Shown piece after piece: positions 52,697 through 61,446 of a stretch of 64,000 bases of DNA (its first letter is position 1; each line of letters opens with the position of its first letter). A program made the position numbers and the translations under genes. The DNA comes from JBBIWA01 sp037439425 (GTDB taxonomy: Bacteria; Acidobacteriota; Blastocatellia; RBC074): NCBI GenBank assembly GCA_037439425.1, contig JBBIWA010000010.1:50805-114804 (forward strand), written 5' to 3'. The notes under the pieces are model-generated. The model saw only the letters and a program-made list of their open reading frames with translations, searched no databases and was not told the DNA's origin.

Positions 52697-53518
52697 CTAT
52701 TTCCCTTTGAATGACGGCTGGCGTTTCTCGACAAAAGCATTCAGTCCTTCGGTCGCATCTTCGGACTCAAACAACTGTTGTTGTAGCTCACGTTCGAGCG
52801 CTAGGCCAGATTCAAATGGCATCTCCAAACCTGACTGGACTGCGCGTTTGATCTTTCCCACGGCGGCTGCGGCTTTGGCAGGCGGAGCGAACTGCGTGGC
52901 ATAGTTCATCACCTGAGCCATAAAGTCTTCGCTCGGAAAGAGGTGATTGATGAGGCCGATCTCTTTCGCCTGCTCGAAGTCAAAGGTTGCGCCGAGTACC
53001 ATCATTTCAATCGCACGCGATTTGCCAATGAGCCGCGCCAGCCGCTGCGTCCCGCCAGTGCCAGGCAGCAGGCCGAGATTGATCTCCGGCAACCCGATCT
53101 TGCCTGCGCCTTGGCGGGCAATACGAATGTCAGCGGCCAGCGCGATCTCCAGACCGCCGCCTACCGTGTGGCCATTGAGCGCCGCGATGACCAGTTTCGG
53201 CGTCTGCTCCAGACGGTTGAGCGTCTCATTAGCATGCAGACAAAAGTAGTATTTGAATCGTGGCGTGACCTCAGCCAGCATGTTGATGTTGGCTCCGGCG
53301 GAAAAGAACTTGTCACCTGCGCCGGTCACTACGATCACGTAAATGTCATCGTCAAAGCGCGCGCGCAAGATCGCTTCGTCCAGCTCGCGCATCATCTCGT
53401 AGGTGTAAGCATTGGCTGGTGGATCATTCAATTCCAGCACAGCAATTCCGCCTTCCGCGCGGTAATTGACGCGCGCGCTGGCGGAACCTGACTCGGTCAT
53501 CAGTTTAGCTTCACTCAT
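52697..53518 (-). CDS. Enoyl-CoA hydratase/isomerase
   Basis: This 273-residue crotonase-fold enzyme hydrates trans-2-enoyl-CoA in beta-oxidation. Landmarks are VVTGAGDKFFSAGANINML near 70, the oxyanion-hole region NGHTVGGGLEIALAADIRIA near 115 and the catalytic-glutamate region LPEINLGLLPGTGGTQRL near 145. LINHLF and FVEKRQPSFKGK lie at the C terminus. The ATG at 53518 has AAAGGAT 9 nt upstream. The longer frame to 53896 starts in dispersed-repeat sequence and is rejected. Acyl substrate unknown. Confidence 0.93.
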   Translation of the reverse strand: MSEAKLMTESGSASARVNYRAEGGIAVLELNDPPANAYTYEMMRELDEAILRARFDDDIYVIVVTGAGDKFFSAGANINMLAEVTPRFKYYFCLHANETLNRLEQTPKLVIAALNGHTVGGGLEIALAADIRIARQGAGKIGLPEINLGLLPGTGGTQRLARLIGKSRAIEMMVLGATFDFEQAKEIGLINHLFPSEDFMAQVMNYATQFAPPAKAAAAVGKIKRAVQSGLEMPFESGLALERELQQQLFESEDATEGLNAFVEKRQPSFKGK

Positions 53519-53680
53519 CGGCAGCCATCCTTTCTGTGGCCTGGTTGTTAGTTTGGATGGGAGATATGGAAGAGTCATCTTACAGCGGTTTTCAGTGGCG
53601 TGTCTAGATGAATGGGTTTGACTGACGGCTGATGCCTGAGCTCTGACAACTGGGGTGGGAGAAAATCCTCCTGCGGAAGG

Positions 53681-53830
53681 TCCCGGGAGCGCACGCATCC
53701 TTGCGTGCTCGGTCTTCGTCAAGCAAGCCATTACCGAAGACCGAGCACGCTCGCAAGCGTGCGCTCGTGAGGTTCTCATCGTTTCTCTGGGCGTCGTCCG
53801 TGACGACCTGAAAGACTTCTCGGAAAATCC
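53681..53830 (-). repeat. Dispersed hairpin repeat, full unit R13
   Basis: TCCCGGGAGCGCACGC..., central hairpin GGTCTTCGTCAAGC...GAAGACC, second hairpin GCACGCTCGCAAGCGTGC, then the module GGGCGTCGTCCGTGACGAC and TTCTCGGAAAATCC. It is the clearest single copy of the full layout, 163 nt upstream of the enoyl-CoA hydratase start. Confidence 0.85.
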
Positions 53831-54114
53831 CTGAGTAGACTGCTGGGCCGCCAGCAATTCACTTTCATGGCTTTCAGAGCGTTTGAGATCGGTCATCAGT
53901 TTTCAGTGGTCAGATGCTAGTAAGCGTTCGCCACTTGAACGCCTGGAAAACGCTGTAATTAATAACCCGCGAGACTGTCAATCAGTGAAACTGTGAGCCG
54001 TAGGGAGTGCGTGAAACCACAGTCTGCGCTCAGAATCACCGGATTCAGATACTCAGAAATTGTCCGTCAAGGTAGATACTTTTACGCAGGTGCGAAAGGA
54101 GCCACCAGAAGTGG

Positions 54115-54120
54115 TATAAT
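54115..54120 (+). promoter_or_regulatory. Candidate -10 element of sensor kinase gene
   Basis: Consensus TATAAT on the plus strand about 93 nt before the sensor-kinase start. No -35 hexamer at the usual spacing is convincing. Confidence 0.35.
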
Positions 54121-54212
54121 GGCGCGGCTGTAAACCAAACCAATTAGTCCCTGATCCTTAGCTTCTAAGCCGCGGCCGCAGGGTGGAGATTAAGAACCGG
54201 GGAGCAGCGATC

Positions 54213-56057
54213 ATGCGCATAAGTTGGGAACCGAGCGTTGGCGCTCGACATCTGATGGTAAGCGTAGGATTGGTGTGGTTAATCATCCTCCTCTTGACGC
54301 TCTTCACCTATGCGCGGTTGATCAATTTCAAGCTCGACTCGAAACGCGAGGCCGAGAAGCGCGTGGCCGACTACCTTTTCCAGGCCGCCCAGCAGGCGAT
54401 TCTCAACCATCCGCAGCAGGCACCGGAGCAAGCCATCAGGGAAGATGCAGCCGTGCGCTGGTTGCTGGAGGCCAGCGTAGGCACAGATAAAGATTTCGCC
54501 TATCTCGCCATCATCTCGACCGAAGGCGTGACGATTGCTGAGGCTGACCCGCAACAAATTCGCCAGGCCAGGCAGCGGATTGCGCCGATTGAGGAGTTGG
54601 AAGAGGCACGCCTGCTGCGCCAGATGCTTGCACTTGGCCAGCACGATCGCATCTATGAGGTGGCCATCCCGCTGAGTCTGAGCGGCAAACCTTTCGGCCA
54701 GATCGTCGCTGGCATTCCAATGGCTTCTTTGCGAGAAGAGTTGAGCATGCCCTTATGGCTGACCACGACCATCGCGTTGACGGTGGCAGGAGTAGCGCTG
54801 CTTGTGGCCGTGTTATTATCCAGCTTGGTCGTGCAACCACTGCGGAAGTACGTCCCCGACACTTTGCAGCACATTGAGCAGTTGGAACGGGACATTGAGC
54901 AGTTGAAAGCTGATAGTGGTGTGCTGGAGGCGGAGCCGGGAGGCAAAGAGAGAGGTGATTTGCACAGCATCACCCAGCGGTTGCGTGCGCTGAGCCGTCG
55001 CTTCGCCAGCAATCGCAACGAGATTGAAGCGATGCGCGATCAACTGCATCAGATGGTCACTACCCTCGCTGAACGGGTGGTGTTGCTGGATCGTGAAGGC
55101 AGAGTAATTATGGCCAGTCCTGAAGCGGAACGCATCTTGAATGAGGGCCGTCCGCTGCGCGGCAGACGATTGACTGAGACGCTAGGGCTGAGCCACCCGC
55201 TGAGCGGGCTGGCTGTGCGCGCCTTTAGCGAGTGCCGCTCCTTGCAGGAGCCAGCTCTCATCCCGATTGATGGAGTGGGAACCCAGACCTTCGTTGTTTC
55301 AGTCCAGATCTTTCAGGATCACGGACAACCGGCTGGAGCCTTGCTCGCACTGCGCGATTTTGAATCGCTGCGCCGCCTCGAATCGCAGCTCGATTACGCC
55401 ACCAAGCTGGCCGATCTCAGCAACATCACCAAGGGAGTAGCGCACGAGATGAAGAATCCACTCCATGCGATGGTGCTCCATCTGGAGTTGCTCAATGCCA
55501 AGCTCGAAGCGGGCGCGGACCCGAAGCCGCACCTGGAGGTCCTCACCTCGCAAATTAGCCGGCTCAATCGCGTGGTGCAGACCTTCCTGGATTTCAACCG
55601 GCCGGTCGAATTGAATCTGCAGCTTGTAGATGCTAACCGCCTGGCCCACGAGGTCGTTTTGTTAGCTGCTGACGCGCGAGCTCAGGGGATTGAGATTGTC
55701 GAACGCTATGCTCCCTCTCCGCTGCTGATCAAGGCGGACAAAGATTTGCTCACCCAGGCCCTTCTCAACATCGTGATCAATGGTTGTCAGGCGATGCCCA
55801 ACGGGGGAGAGTTGATCATTGAGACAGGCCGCACTGCTGAGGGGCAGGTGCAAATTGCGGTTACGGATCACGGACCGGGCATCCCCCTAGAAGTGCGTGA
55901 GAAGATCTTTAATCTATACTTTACTACCAAACCCAATGGCAACGGCATCGGCTTGGCGCAGGCTTTCCGCGCCGTGCAACTGCACGATGGCCGCATCGAA
56001 TTTGATACCGAAGTGGGCCTGGGTACCTGCTTCCGGATCATTCTGCCGGCGGCTTAG
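54213..56057 (+). CDS. Membrane sensor histidine kinase with PAS domain
   Basis: This 614-residue two-component sensor has TM1 at about 14-33, an extracytoplasmic sensor region (34-180), TM2 at about 181-205, and a coiled-coil/HAMP-like linker (DTLQHIEQLERDIEQL). A PAS-like region (LAERVVLLDREGRVIMASP near 287) leads to the dimerisation/phosphoacceptor segment ITKGVAHEMKNPLHAM with His411. The ATPase domain shows the N-box NIVINGCQAMPNGG, G1 DHGPGIP and G2 GNGIGLAQ. No response regulator is adjacent; the closest is the RR at 62437, 6 kb away. The ATG at 54213 has GGGGAG upstream; an in-frame GTG at 54183 is less likely. Confidence 0.9.
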   Translation: MRISWEPSVGARHLMVSVGLVWLIILLLTLFTYARLINFKLDSKREAEKRVADYLFQAAQQAILNHPQQAPEQAIREDAAVRWLLEASVGTDKDFAYLAIISTEGVTIAEADPQQIRQARQRIAPIEELEEARLLRQMLALGQHDRIYEVAIPLSLSGKPFGQIVAGIPMASLREELSMPLWLTTTIALTVAGVALLVAVLLSSLVVQPLRKYVPDTLQHIEQLERDIEQLKADSGVLEAEPGGKERGDLHSITQRLRALSRRFASNRNEIEAMRDQLHQMVTTLAERVVLLDREGRVIMASPEAERILNEGRPLRGRRLTETLGLSHPLSGLAVRAFSECRSLQEPALIPIDGVGTQTFVVSVQIFQDHGQPAGALLALRDFESLRRLESQLDYATKLADLSNITKGVAHEMKNPLHAMVLHLELLNAKLEAGADPKPHLEVLTSQISRLNRVVQTFLDFNRPVELNLQLVDANRLAHEVVLLAADARAQGIEIVERYAPSPLLIKADKDLLTQALLNIVINGCQAMPNGGELIIETGRTAEGQVQIAVTDHGPGIPLEVREKIFNLYFTTKPNGNGIGLAQAFRAVQLHDGRIEFDTEVGLGTCFRIILPAA

Positions 56058-56080
56058 CCATTGGCCATTGACAATGAAAT

Positions 56081-56164
56081 GGGTGCGCACGCTTGCGAGC
56101 ATGCCAGGTTGGCGGCCACCGAGTCGCTCGTCGCAGCCGCAGCACGATAGGTGCGCTCCCAGGA
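56081..56164 (+). repeat. Dispersed hairpin repeat, unit R14
   Basis: TGGGTGCGCACGCTTGCGAGCATG with a degenerate centre, ending GTGCGCTCCCAGG. It ends 17 nt before the MaoC gene, which has TGAGGAATTT as ribosome-binding site after the element. Confidence 0.75.
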
Positions 56165-56181
56165 TCTGTTGAGGAATTTAC

Positions 56182-56628
56182 ATGAGCAAATACTTCGACG
56201 ATTACCAGTTGGATGAAACGTTTACGACTAGAGGACGCACCATTACCGAAGCCGACATTGTGGCCTTTGCGGGTTTGTCGGGCGATTTTGTTGAGCTGCA
56301 TATGAACGAAGAGTATGCCAGGAGCGGGCCATTCGGACGGCGCATTGCTCACGGCGCGCTGATCTTCAGCATCTCAACCGGTCTCACCGTGCAGATGGAT
56401 CCCCATCAGGAGGCCATCATCGCCTTCTACGGCATTGATAAGCTGCGCTTCACTAAACCTGTCTTTATTGGCGATACAATCCGGGTCAAGAAGCGCGTCA
56501 TCGAGCTCGTGCCGAAAGACGACTCCCGTGGCGTAGTGGCTTACGAAACGACTGTCGTTAATCAAAACGATGAGCCGGTGATGGTCTACTATGACCGCGT
56601 GCTGCTGAAGCGCAGACCGAAGGAATAA
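56182..56628 (+). CDS. MaoC-family hotdog dehydratase
   Basis: This 148-residue hotdog-fold enzyme has the catalytic Asp-His dyad of enoyl-CoA hydratase 2 in SGDFVELHMNEEYA (Asp and His retained, Asn replaced by Val) near 34-47. FGRRIAHGALIFSISTGL follows near 54 and DKLRFTKPVFIGDTIRVKK near 86. It probably hydrates or dehydrates a 2-enoyl-CoA intermediate. It lies 21 nt upstream of the HMG-CoA synthase-like gene, in a MaoC/DUF35/thiolase module. Confidence 0.9.
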   Translation: MSKYFDDYQLDETFTTRGRTITEADIVAFAGLSGDFVELHMNEEYARSGPFGRRIAHGALIFSISTGLTVQMDPHQEAIIAFYGIDKLRFTKPVFIGDTIRVKKRVIELVPKDDSRGVVAYETTVVNQNDEPVMVYYDRVLLKRRPKE

Positions 56629-56649
56629 CTCTACCTGCGGAGGATTGCC

Positions 56650-58038
56650 TTGGTCGGCATCACTGCGTATTCGACTTACGTTCCACGCTATCGCCTCAAA
56701 CGCGAAACCATCGCCGCAGCCTGGGCTGCGCGCCCGATGCCGGGCACGAAAGCGGTGATGAATTTCGATGAAGATACCCTGACGATGGGGCAGGCAGCCA
56801 TCTGGCGCCTGCTTCAATCAACGCCCCAGGCAGAGGCGATCTATTTTGCGTCAACCACAGCTCCCTACTGGCAACGCTCAGCGGCGAGTTTGATTGCGGC
56901 CGCTTGTGATTTGCCAGCCGAGGTGGCGACCGCAGATTTCAGCGGCTCGCTGCGCGCAGGCACGGTGGCGCTGCGCGCGGCGTATGACGCGGTTGCTGCT
57001 GGCAGCAGTAAACAGGTGATCGTCGTGGCCTCAGAAGCGCGAACGGGTGGGCCGGAATCGGCAGAAGAGATGCTCTTCGGCGATGCGGCTGCAGCCGTCG
57101 CCCTGGGCACTGAGCGCGTCATTGCTGAGCTTATCGCTTGCGTCTCGCGCTCGGATGATTTTCTCGACCAGTGGCGGCGAGATATTGATGCTTACGTTCA
57201 ATCGTTTGCCTCGAAGTTCTCCACCACCCGCGGCTATGAGGCGAACGCACTGGCTGTAGGCAGCGCGCTGCTTGCGCACGCTGGAGTGCAGCCGGACCAG
57301 ATCACCAAAGCAGCATTGACTTCACCTGACGGCCAGGCACACATGAAAGTCGCCGCAGCGCTGGGCATTGCTACAGAGCGAGTCGCAGAGACCAGGATCG
57401 AAGACCTCGGACAGACGGGAACGGCGATGCCGCTGCTGCTGTTGGCGCAGGCATTGGATCAAGCTCAACCTGGTGATATGATTCTGGTCATCAGTTACGG
57501 TGAAGGTGCAGATGGGTTGCTGCTGCGCGTGACTGAAGAGATCGAACGCTTGCCGCGCCCCCTCATTAAACCGGCTCGCCGTATACTTGAGTATCCTAGC
57601 TATCAAGTCTATCGCAAGCTTCGTGATTTTCTTAAAACCGAGACTGGTGGCGCGGAGATCTCGAATGTGCTCTGGGAGCGTGAAGAGGCGCAGAACGTGC
57701 GATTGCATGGCAGCTTCTGCCCGAAATGTGAAACCACGCAGTTTCCTATCACGCGCGTGTGCGTGAGCTGCCGCAATCGGGAAGGCCTGATCGAAAAAGC
57801 GCTCGCCCGCACAGGGCAGGTCTTTACCTTCAACAAGGACTATCTCTACGATGCGCCCTCGCAGCCAACGGTGATGGCGGTGGTTGAGCTGGAAGGCGGC
57901 GGGCGTTTTCTGTGCCAGATGACCGATGTGGATGAACGCGAAGTCGCCATCGGGATGAGCGTGGAGATAGTACTGCGCCGGATGCGTGAGGGGCGTTCGC
58001 TGCATCACTACTACTGGAAATGCAGACCGCTCGATTGA
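56650..58038 (+). CDS. HMG-CoA synthase-like protein fused to DUF35 zinc-ribbon/OB domain
   Basis: This 462-residue protein has an N-terminal thiolase-like domain (GITAYSTYVPRYRLKR near residues 2-17, then DEDTLTMGQAAI). At the site where HMG-CoA synthases have the catalytic cysteine (xACKAGT) it reads S98-GSLRAGT105, with no cysteine, so condensing activity in the usual sense is doubtful. From about 340 the C-terminal DUF35 domain has zinc-ribbon cysteines C357, C360, C371 and C374 (SFCPKCETT, RVCVSCRN) and an OB-fold segment. DUF35 partners normally organise thiolases. A TTG start with GCGGAGGA upstream fits. A thiolase gene follows 327 nt later. Confidence 0.85.
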   Translation: MVGITAYSTYVPRYRLKRETIAAAWAARPMPGTKAVMNFDEDTLTMGQAAIWRLLQSTPQAEAIYFASTTAPYWQRSAASLIAAACDLPAEVATADFSGSLRAGTVALRAAYDAVAAGSSKQVIVVASEARTGGPESAEEMLFGDAAAAVALGTERVIAELIACVSRSDDFLDQWRRDIDAYVQSFASKFSTTRGYEANALAVGSALLAHAGVQPDQITKAALTSPDGQAHMKVAAALGIATERVAETRIEDLGQTGTAMPLLLLAQALDQAQPGDMILVISYGEGADGLLLRVTEEIERLPRPLIKPARRILEYPSYQVYRKLRDFLKTETGGAEISNVLWEREEAQNVRLHGSFCPKCETTQFPITRVCVSCRNREGLIEKALARTGQVFTFNKDYLYDAPSQPTVMAVVELEGGGRFLCQMTDVDEREVAIGMSVEIVLRRMREGRSLHHYYWKCRPLD

Positions 58039-58162
58039 GAGCTACCTGGAAAGAGCTCACCGCAACCACACGGAAGTGCATAGATGGGTCCTTTCCTCTG
58101 TGTAATTGCAGTTTGATTGCGGTGGCTTAATCAGGAGTTCTTCATGCCGCTGACGCAGCGCA

Positions 58163-58276
58163 GGAGCGAGGATGAAACCCTGGGAGCGCACGCTTCTAGC
58201 ACAACATCATCCAGTGTTAATACTTGTGGTAAGACAAAGGAGCGAGGATGAAACCCTGGGAGCGCACGCTTCTAGC
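58163..58276 (+). repeat. 38-bp direct duplication including a partial repeat
   Basis: An identical 38-nt block (GGAGCGAGGATGAAACC... to ...CGCTTCTAGC) occurs at 58163-58200 and 58239-58276, 76 nt apart. It contains the left end of the dispersed repeat, so the first copy is an incomplete unit. Confidence 0.75.
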
Positions 58277-58344
58277 GTGCTTGGGTTTGCGGTAATGGCT
58301 TGTTTGACAAGGCTGAGCGCAGCTCTGCATTGCGCATACCCAGG
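58255..58344 (+). repeat. Dispersed hairpin repeat, unit R16
   Basis: CCTGGGAGCGCACGC..., hairpin GCACGCTTCTAGCGTGC, degenerate centre (GGTAATGGCTTGTTTGAC), ending TACCCAGG. It ends 22 nt before the thiolase start codon. Confidence 0.8.
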
Positions 58345-58365
58345 GATCTTTTGAGGAGACTGCCA

Positions 58366-59529
58366 ATGAGTGAAAGTTTGAAAGATAAAGTCGCTGTGAT
58401 CGGTGTTGGCTGCACGAAGTTTGGCGACAACTTCGATCAAAGTTATGAAGACCTGGCAATTGAGGCGGCCTGGGCAGCTTTTGCTGATGCGAAGGTTGAG
58501 CCTGAGCGGATTGAAGCCGCCTGGCTGGGCACGTTCTCGCCTTACGCGGGGCGGGGCAAAGCTTCAGTTTCACTGGCTGATTCGCTGCGGCTGTACGGCA
58601 AGCCGATCACACGGGTCGAAAACTTCTGTGCCACAGGCACTGATGCGTTTCGTAATGCCGCGATGGCTGTAGCTGCTGGTTTGTATGAGGTCGTGCTGGT
58701 GCTGGGCGTAGAGAAACTGAAAGACCGTCCGATCAGGGGCTTGGGGCGCGAGGGAGCGCACCCTTATGCGGGCGATGGAGTGACGGCGCCAGGCATCTTT
58801 GCGATGGCGGCGAATCGTTACTTCCATCGGTTCGGCGTGGGCCGCGAGGCGCTGGCCAAAGTTGCGGTCAAGAATCATCACAATGGCTCGCTCAATCCGA
58901 AGGCCCATCTGCGAATAGAGGTGACCGAGGAGCAAGTTTTGTCTGCGCCCATCATTTCCTATCCGTTGGGGCTGTACGATTGCTGTCCGACGACGGATGG
59001 TGCGGCTGCAGCAGTCATTTGTCGCGCGGAGATGGCCAGGCAGTTTCGTGATGATTACGTGCTGGTCAAGGGGTTGGGGCTGGCTGTCAACACCGGGCAA
59101 CCCTGGAACGATCCGAGCTTCGACTATATTGGTTTCGCTTCGACTCGCGCGGCGGCTCAAGAGGCCTATCGCATGGCTGGGATCAGTGATCCGCTGGAGG
59201 AAATAGACCTGGCCGAAGTGCACGATTGCTTCACCTGGACTGAGATCAGTAACTACGAAGACCTGGGCTTTTGCAAAAAAGGCGAAGGTGCGCACTTCAT
59301 CGGCGAAGGCCGCAGCAGGCTCGAAGGTGATCTGCCGGTCAATCCGAGCGGCGGGCTGAAATCCTTCGGCCATCCGATTGGAGCCAGCGGTGTGCGCATG
59401 ATCTACGAAGTGGTGACCCAATTGCGTGGGCAGGGTGGGCCGCGTCAGGTGCGTAATGCTGAGCTGGGTTTGGTTCACAACCTCGGTGGGCCAGGCTCAG
59501 TCGCCTGTGTGGTGATCCTCGGACGCTGA
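58366..59529 (+). CDS. Thiolase family protein (acetyl-CoA acetyltransferase-like, SCP2-type)
   Basis: This 387-residue thiolase-superfamily enzyme carries the acyl-accepting cysteine C88 in ENFCATGTDAF. VHDCFTWTEI near 282 and GHPIGASG near 335 hold other active-site residues. The layout is that of the SCP2/archaeal-type thiolases that work with DUF35 proteins and HMG-CoA synthase-like partners. It follows the HMGCS-like/DUF35 and MaoC genes in the same direction. The ATG at 58366 follows the Shine-Dalgarno TTGAGGAGAC; an upstream ATG in repeat R16 is rejected. Confidence 0.92.
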   Translation: MSESLKDKVAVIGVGCTKFGDNFDQSYEDLAIEAAWAAFADAKVEPERIEAAWLGTFSPYAGRGKASVSLADSLRLYGKPITRVENFCATGTDAFRNAAMAVAAGLYEVVLVLGVEKLKDRPIRGLGREGAHPYAGDGVTAPGIFAMAANRYFHRFGVGREALAKVAVKNHHNGSLNPKAHLRIEVTEEQVLSAPIISYPLGLYDCCPTTDGAAAAVICRAEMARQFRDDYVLVKGLGLAVNTGQPWNDPSFDYIGFASTRAAAQEAYRMAGISDPLEEIDLAEVHDCFTWTEISNYEDLGFCKKGEGAHFIGEGRSRLEGDLPVNPSGGLKSFGHPIGASGVRMIYEVVTQLRGQGGPRQVRNAELGLVHNLGGPGSVACVVILGR

Positions 59530-59934
59530 TTCTCTTACAGCCATTTGACGGCTTTTGGTCCCGCGCTGGTGACGATGGGGCGCGCCAGTTCGTGCGCCTG
59601 CGGGAGCTACGACAGCGAGCGTAAACTGGCAAGCTCTGGTGGGACCCAGAGGCGGTGCTTACCCACTTGCCCGATCACAGGGAGGGGATAATCTCAAAAG
59701 CTGATATAGCAGATCAGCTTCGCCGCACGCCCGGATCAAGGTCACGCTTTTATGATCATGGTGGAGGCTAGGGATGGGGCGTTGCTGGCGTTTTTTCTTC
59801 AGCTGCTTTCAAGCAAGAAACTGGAGTTGAACATTTCAAGCATTGCCACTAATATGGAGCTAGCTGACTCGGAAGCCGAGCCAAGGCGGCCCTGATCTTC
59901 TCGATTGATTGAACCTATCTGGGAGATGCAGACG
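59530..59934. other. 405-nt gap before citrate synthase
   Basis: No gene or dispersed repeat recognised. TTGAAC (59827-59832) and TAATAT (59850-59855) are separated by 17 nt and lie about 80 nt before the citrate synthase start, a moderate sigma-70 candidate. GGTCCC...GGGACC at about 59562/59642 is a short, widely spaced inverted pair of uncertain meaning. Confidence 0.5.
59827..59855 (+). promoter_or_regulatory. Candidate citrate synthase promoter
   Basis: TTGAAC-17-TAATAT on the plus strand, four of six matches in each hexamer, upstream of the citrate synthase start at 59935. Confidence 0.4.
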
Positions 59935-61224
59935 ATGAGCAATAACACTCTCACTGTGATTGATAACCGAACCGGGAGGCAGTATGAGCTGCCGATTGAA
60001 GACGGCTGCATTCGCGCCACGGACCTGCGACAGATCAAGGTCTCAAATGATGATTTCGGACTGATGAGCTACGATCCGGCTTTTATGAACACGGCCTCGT
60101 GCAAGAGCCGGATCACATTTATTGATGGCGAGAAGGGGATTTTGCGCTATCGCGGCTATCCTATCGAACAGCTCGCTGAAAAGAGCACCTACCTGGAGGT
60201 CGCCTATCTACTTTTGTATGGTGAGCTGCCGACTGCCTCACAACTGAAGGAGTGGACCCGGAACATCATGCATCACACTTTCATCCACGAACAGACCAAG
60301 AAGTTCATGGATGGATACCACTATGATGCGCATCCGATGGGCATGCTCATTGGCACGATCGGGGCGCTTTCGACCTTCTATCCCGAAGCCAAGAATATCT
60401 TCGATGCCGAGGCGCGGCAGAAGCAGATCTACCGCCTGATTGCCAAGATGCCGACGATTGCGGCTTTCGCTTACCGCCACAGCAAGGGATTGCCGTTTGT
60501 TTACCCGGATAACGATCTGAGCTATCCCGGCAATTTCCTCAACATGATGTTCAAGACCACGGAGCTTAAGTATCAACCCAATCCGGTTCTGGAGCGCGCG
60601 CTGGATGTGCTCTTCATCCTGCATGCGGATCACGAGCAGAATTGCAGCACCAACGCCATGCGCAGCATTGGGAGTTCACAGACCGATCCTTACTCGGCGA
60701 TTGCGGGAGCGGCAGCAGCGCTTTATGGACCGCTGCACGGTGGCGCCAACGAGGCGGTACTGCGGATGCTTTATGAGATTGGCTCAGTCTCTAAGGTCCC
60801 AGAGTATATCAAGCAGGTGAAGAAGGGAGAGTTCCGCCTGATGGGATTCGGGCATCGGGTTTATAAGAACTACGATCCGCGCGCCACGATCATCAAGCGG
60901 ACGGCGTATGAAGTCTTTGAGGTGACGGGCAAAGACCCACTGCTGGATATTGCGCTGGAGCTGGAGAGGATCGCGCTGGAGGATGATTACTTTGTGAGCC
61001 GGAAGCTTTATCCCAACGTGGACTTCTACTCCGGGATCATCTATCAGGCGATGGGCTTTCCGGTGACGATGTTCCCGGTCCTGTTTGCCATTCCGCGCAC
61101 TTCGGGTTGGATCTCGCAATGGGTTGAGATGCTGCTCGATCCGGAGCAGAAGATTGCGCGCCCGCGCCAGGTCTATCTCGGACCCGACCGGCGGGATTAT
61201 GTGCCGATAGAGAAGCGGGGCTAA
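59935..61224 (+). CDS. gltA: Citrate synthase
   Basis: The 429-residue enzyme condenses acetyl-CoA with oxaloacetate. Catalytic residues are visible at His268 (GPLHGGANEA), His307 (GFGHRVYKNYDPRA) and Asp363 (NVDFYSG). HADHEQNCSTNAMRSIG near 236-252 and the C-terminal IARPRQVYLGPDRRDYVP are characteristic of type II bacterial enzymes. Start: ATG at 59935 with GGGAGATG upstream. An in-frame TTG at 59905 exists, but the ATG agrees with family N termini. Confidence 0.97.
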   Translation: MSNNTLTVIDNRTGRQYELPIEDGCIRATDLRQIKVSNDDFGLMSYDPAFMNTASCKSRITFIDGEKGILRYRGYPIEQLAEKSTYLEVAYLLLYGELPTASQLKEWTRNIMHHTFIHEQTKKFMDGYHYDAHPMGMLIGTIGALSTFYPEAKNIFDAEARQKQIYRLIAKMPTIAAFAYRHSKGLPFVYPDNDLSYPGNFLNMMFKTTELKYQPNPVLERALDVLFILHADHEQNCSTNAMRSIGSSQTDPYSAIAGAAAALYGPLHGGANEAVLRMLYEIGSVSKVPEYIKQVKKGEFRLMGFGHRVYKNYDPRATIIKRTAYEVFEVTGKDPLLDIALELERIALEDDYFVSRKLYPNVDFYSGIIYQAMGFPVTMFPVLFAIPRTSGWISQWVEMLLDPEQKIARPRQVYLGPDRRDYVPIEKRG

Positions 61225-61317
61225 GGCCCGCCCTGTGAATCTACATAAGTTGCGCATTGGAATAGCCCAACGACAGTTGGGAGATAATTCAACCTTGTCA
61301 TTACCCAAATTTTCGCC

Positions 61318-61408
61318 TGCAATCAGCCCACCAGCAGCAAGATAAAGCTTGGAGTGAAGGGCGGATAAGGCTAACGGCTTTACATATAACTTGCAATCAG
61401 CCCACCAG
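61318..61408. repeat. 17-bp direct repeat after citrate synthase
   Basis: TGCAATCAGCCCACCAG occurs at 61318-61334 and 61392-61408. No other copy was noticed. A short duplication with no evident function. Confidence 0.6.
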
Positions 61409-61446
61409 GCGCAGTGTGGAGCCAGGTGTTGAAAGCGAGATTTGAG

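Larger units (their letters stand above)
53519..54212. other. 694-nt region with divergent promoter and repeat R13
   Basis: No gene is recognised. R13 lies at 53681-53830. Between 53,850 and 54,100 there is no evident feature. A perfect TATAAT at 54115-54120 precedes the sensor-kinase start by about 93 nt, with an ACCA...TGGT hairpin on its left; no convincing -35 box. Confidence 0.55.
58039..58365. other. 327-nt gap with repeat copies
   Basis: No gene. Holds a partial repeat fragment (58167-58200) and one unit R16 (58255-58344), plus a 38-bp direct duplication described in the findings. The thiolase ribosome-binding site TTGAGGAGACT follows the repeat. Confidence 0.6.

Noticed and set aside
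54183..54212. Start of the sensor kinase at a GTG
   Set aside because: The downstream ATG has a better Shine-Dalgarno and homologue-like N terminus with TM1 directly after it.
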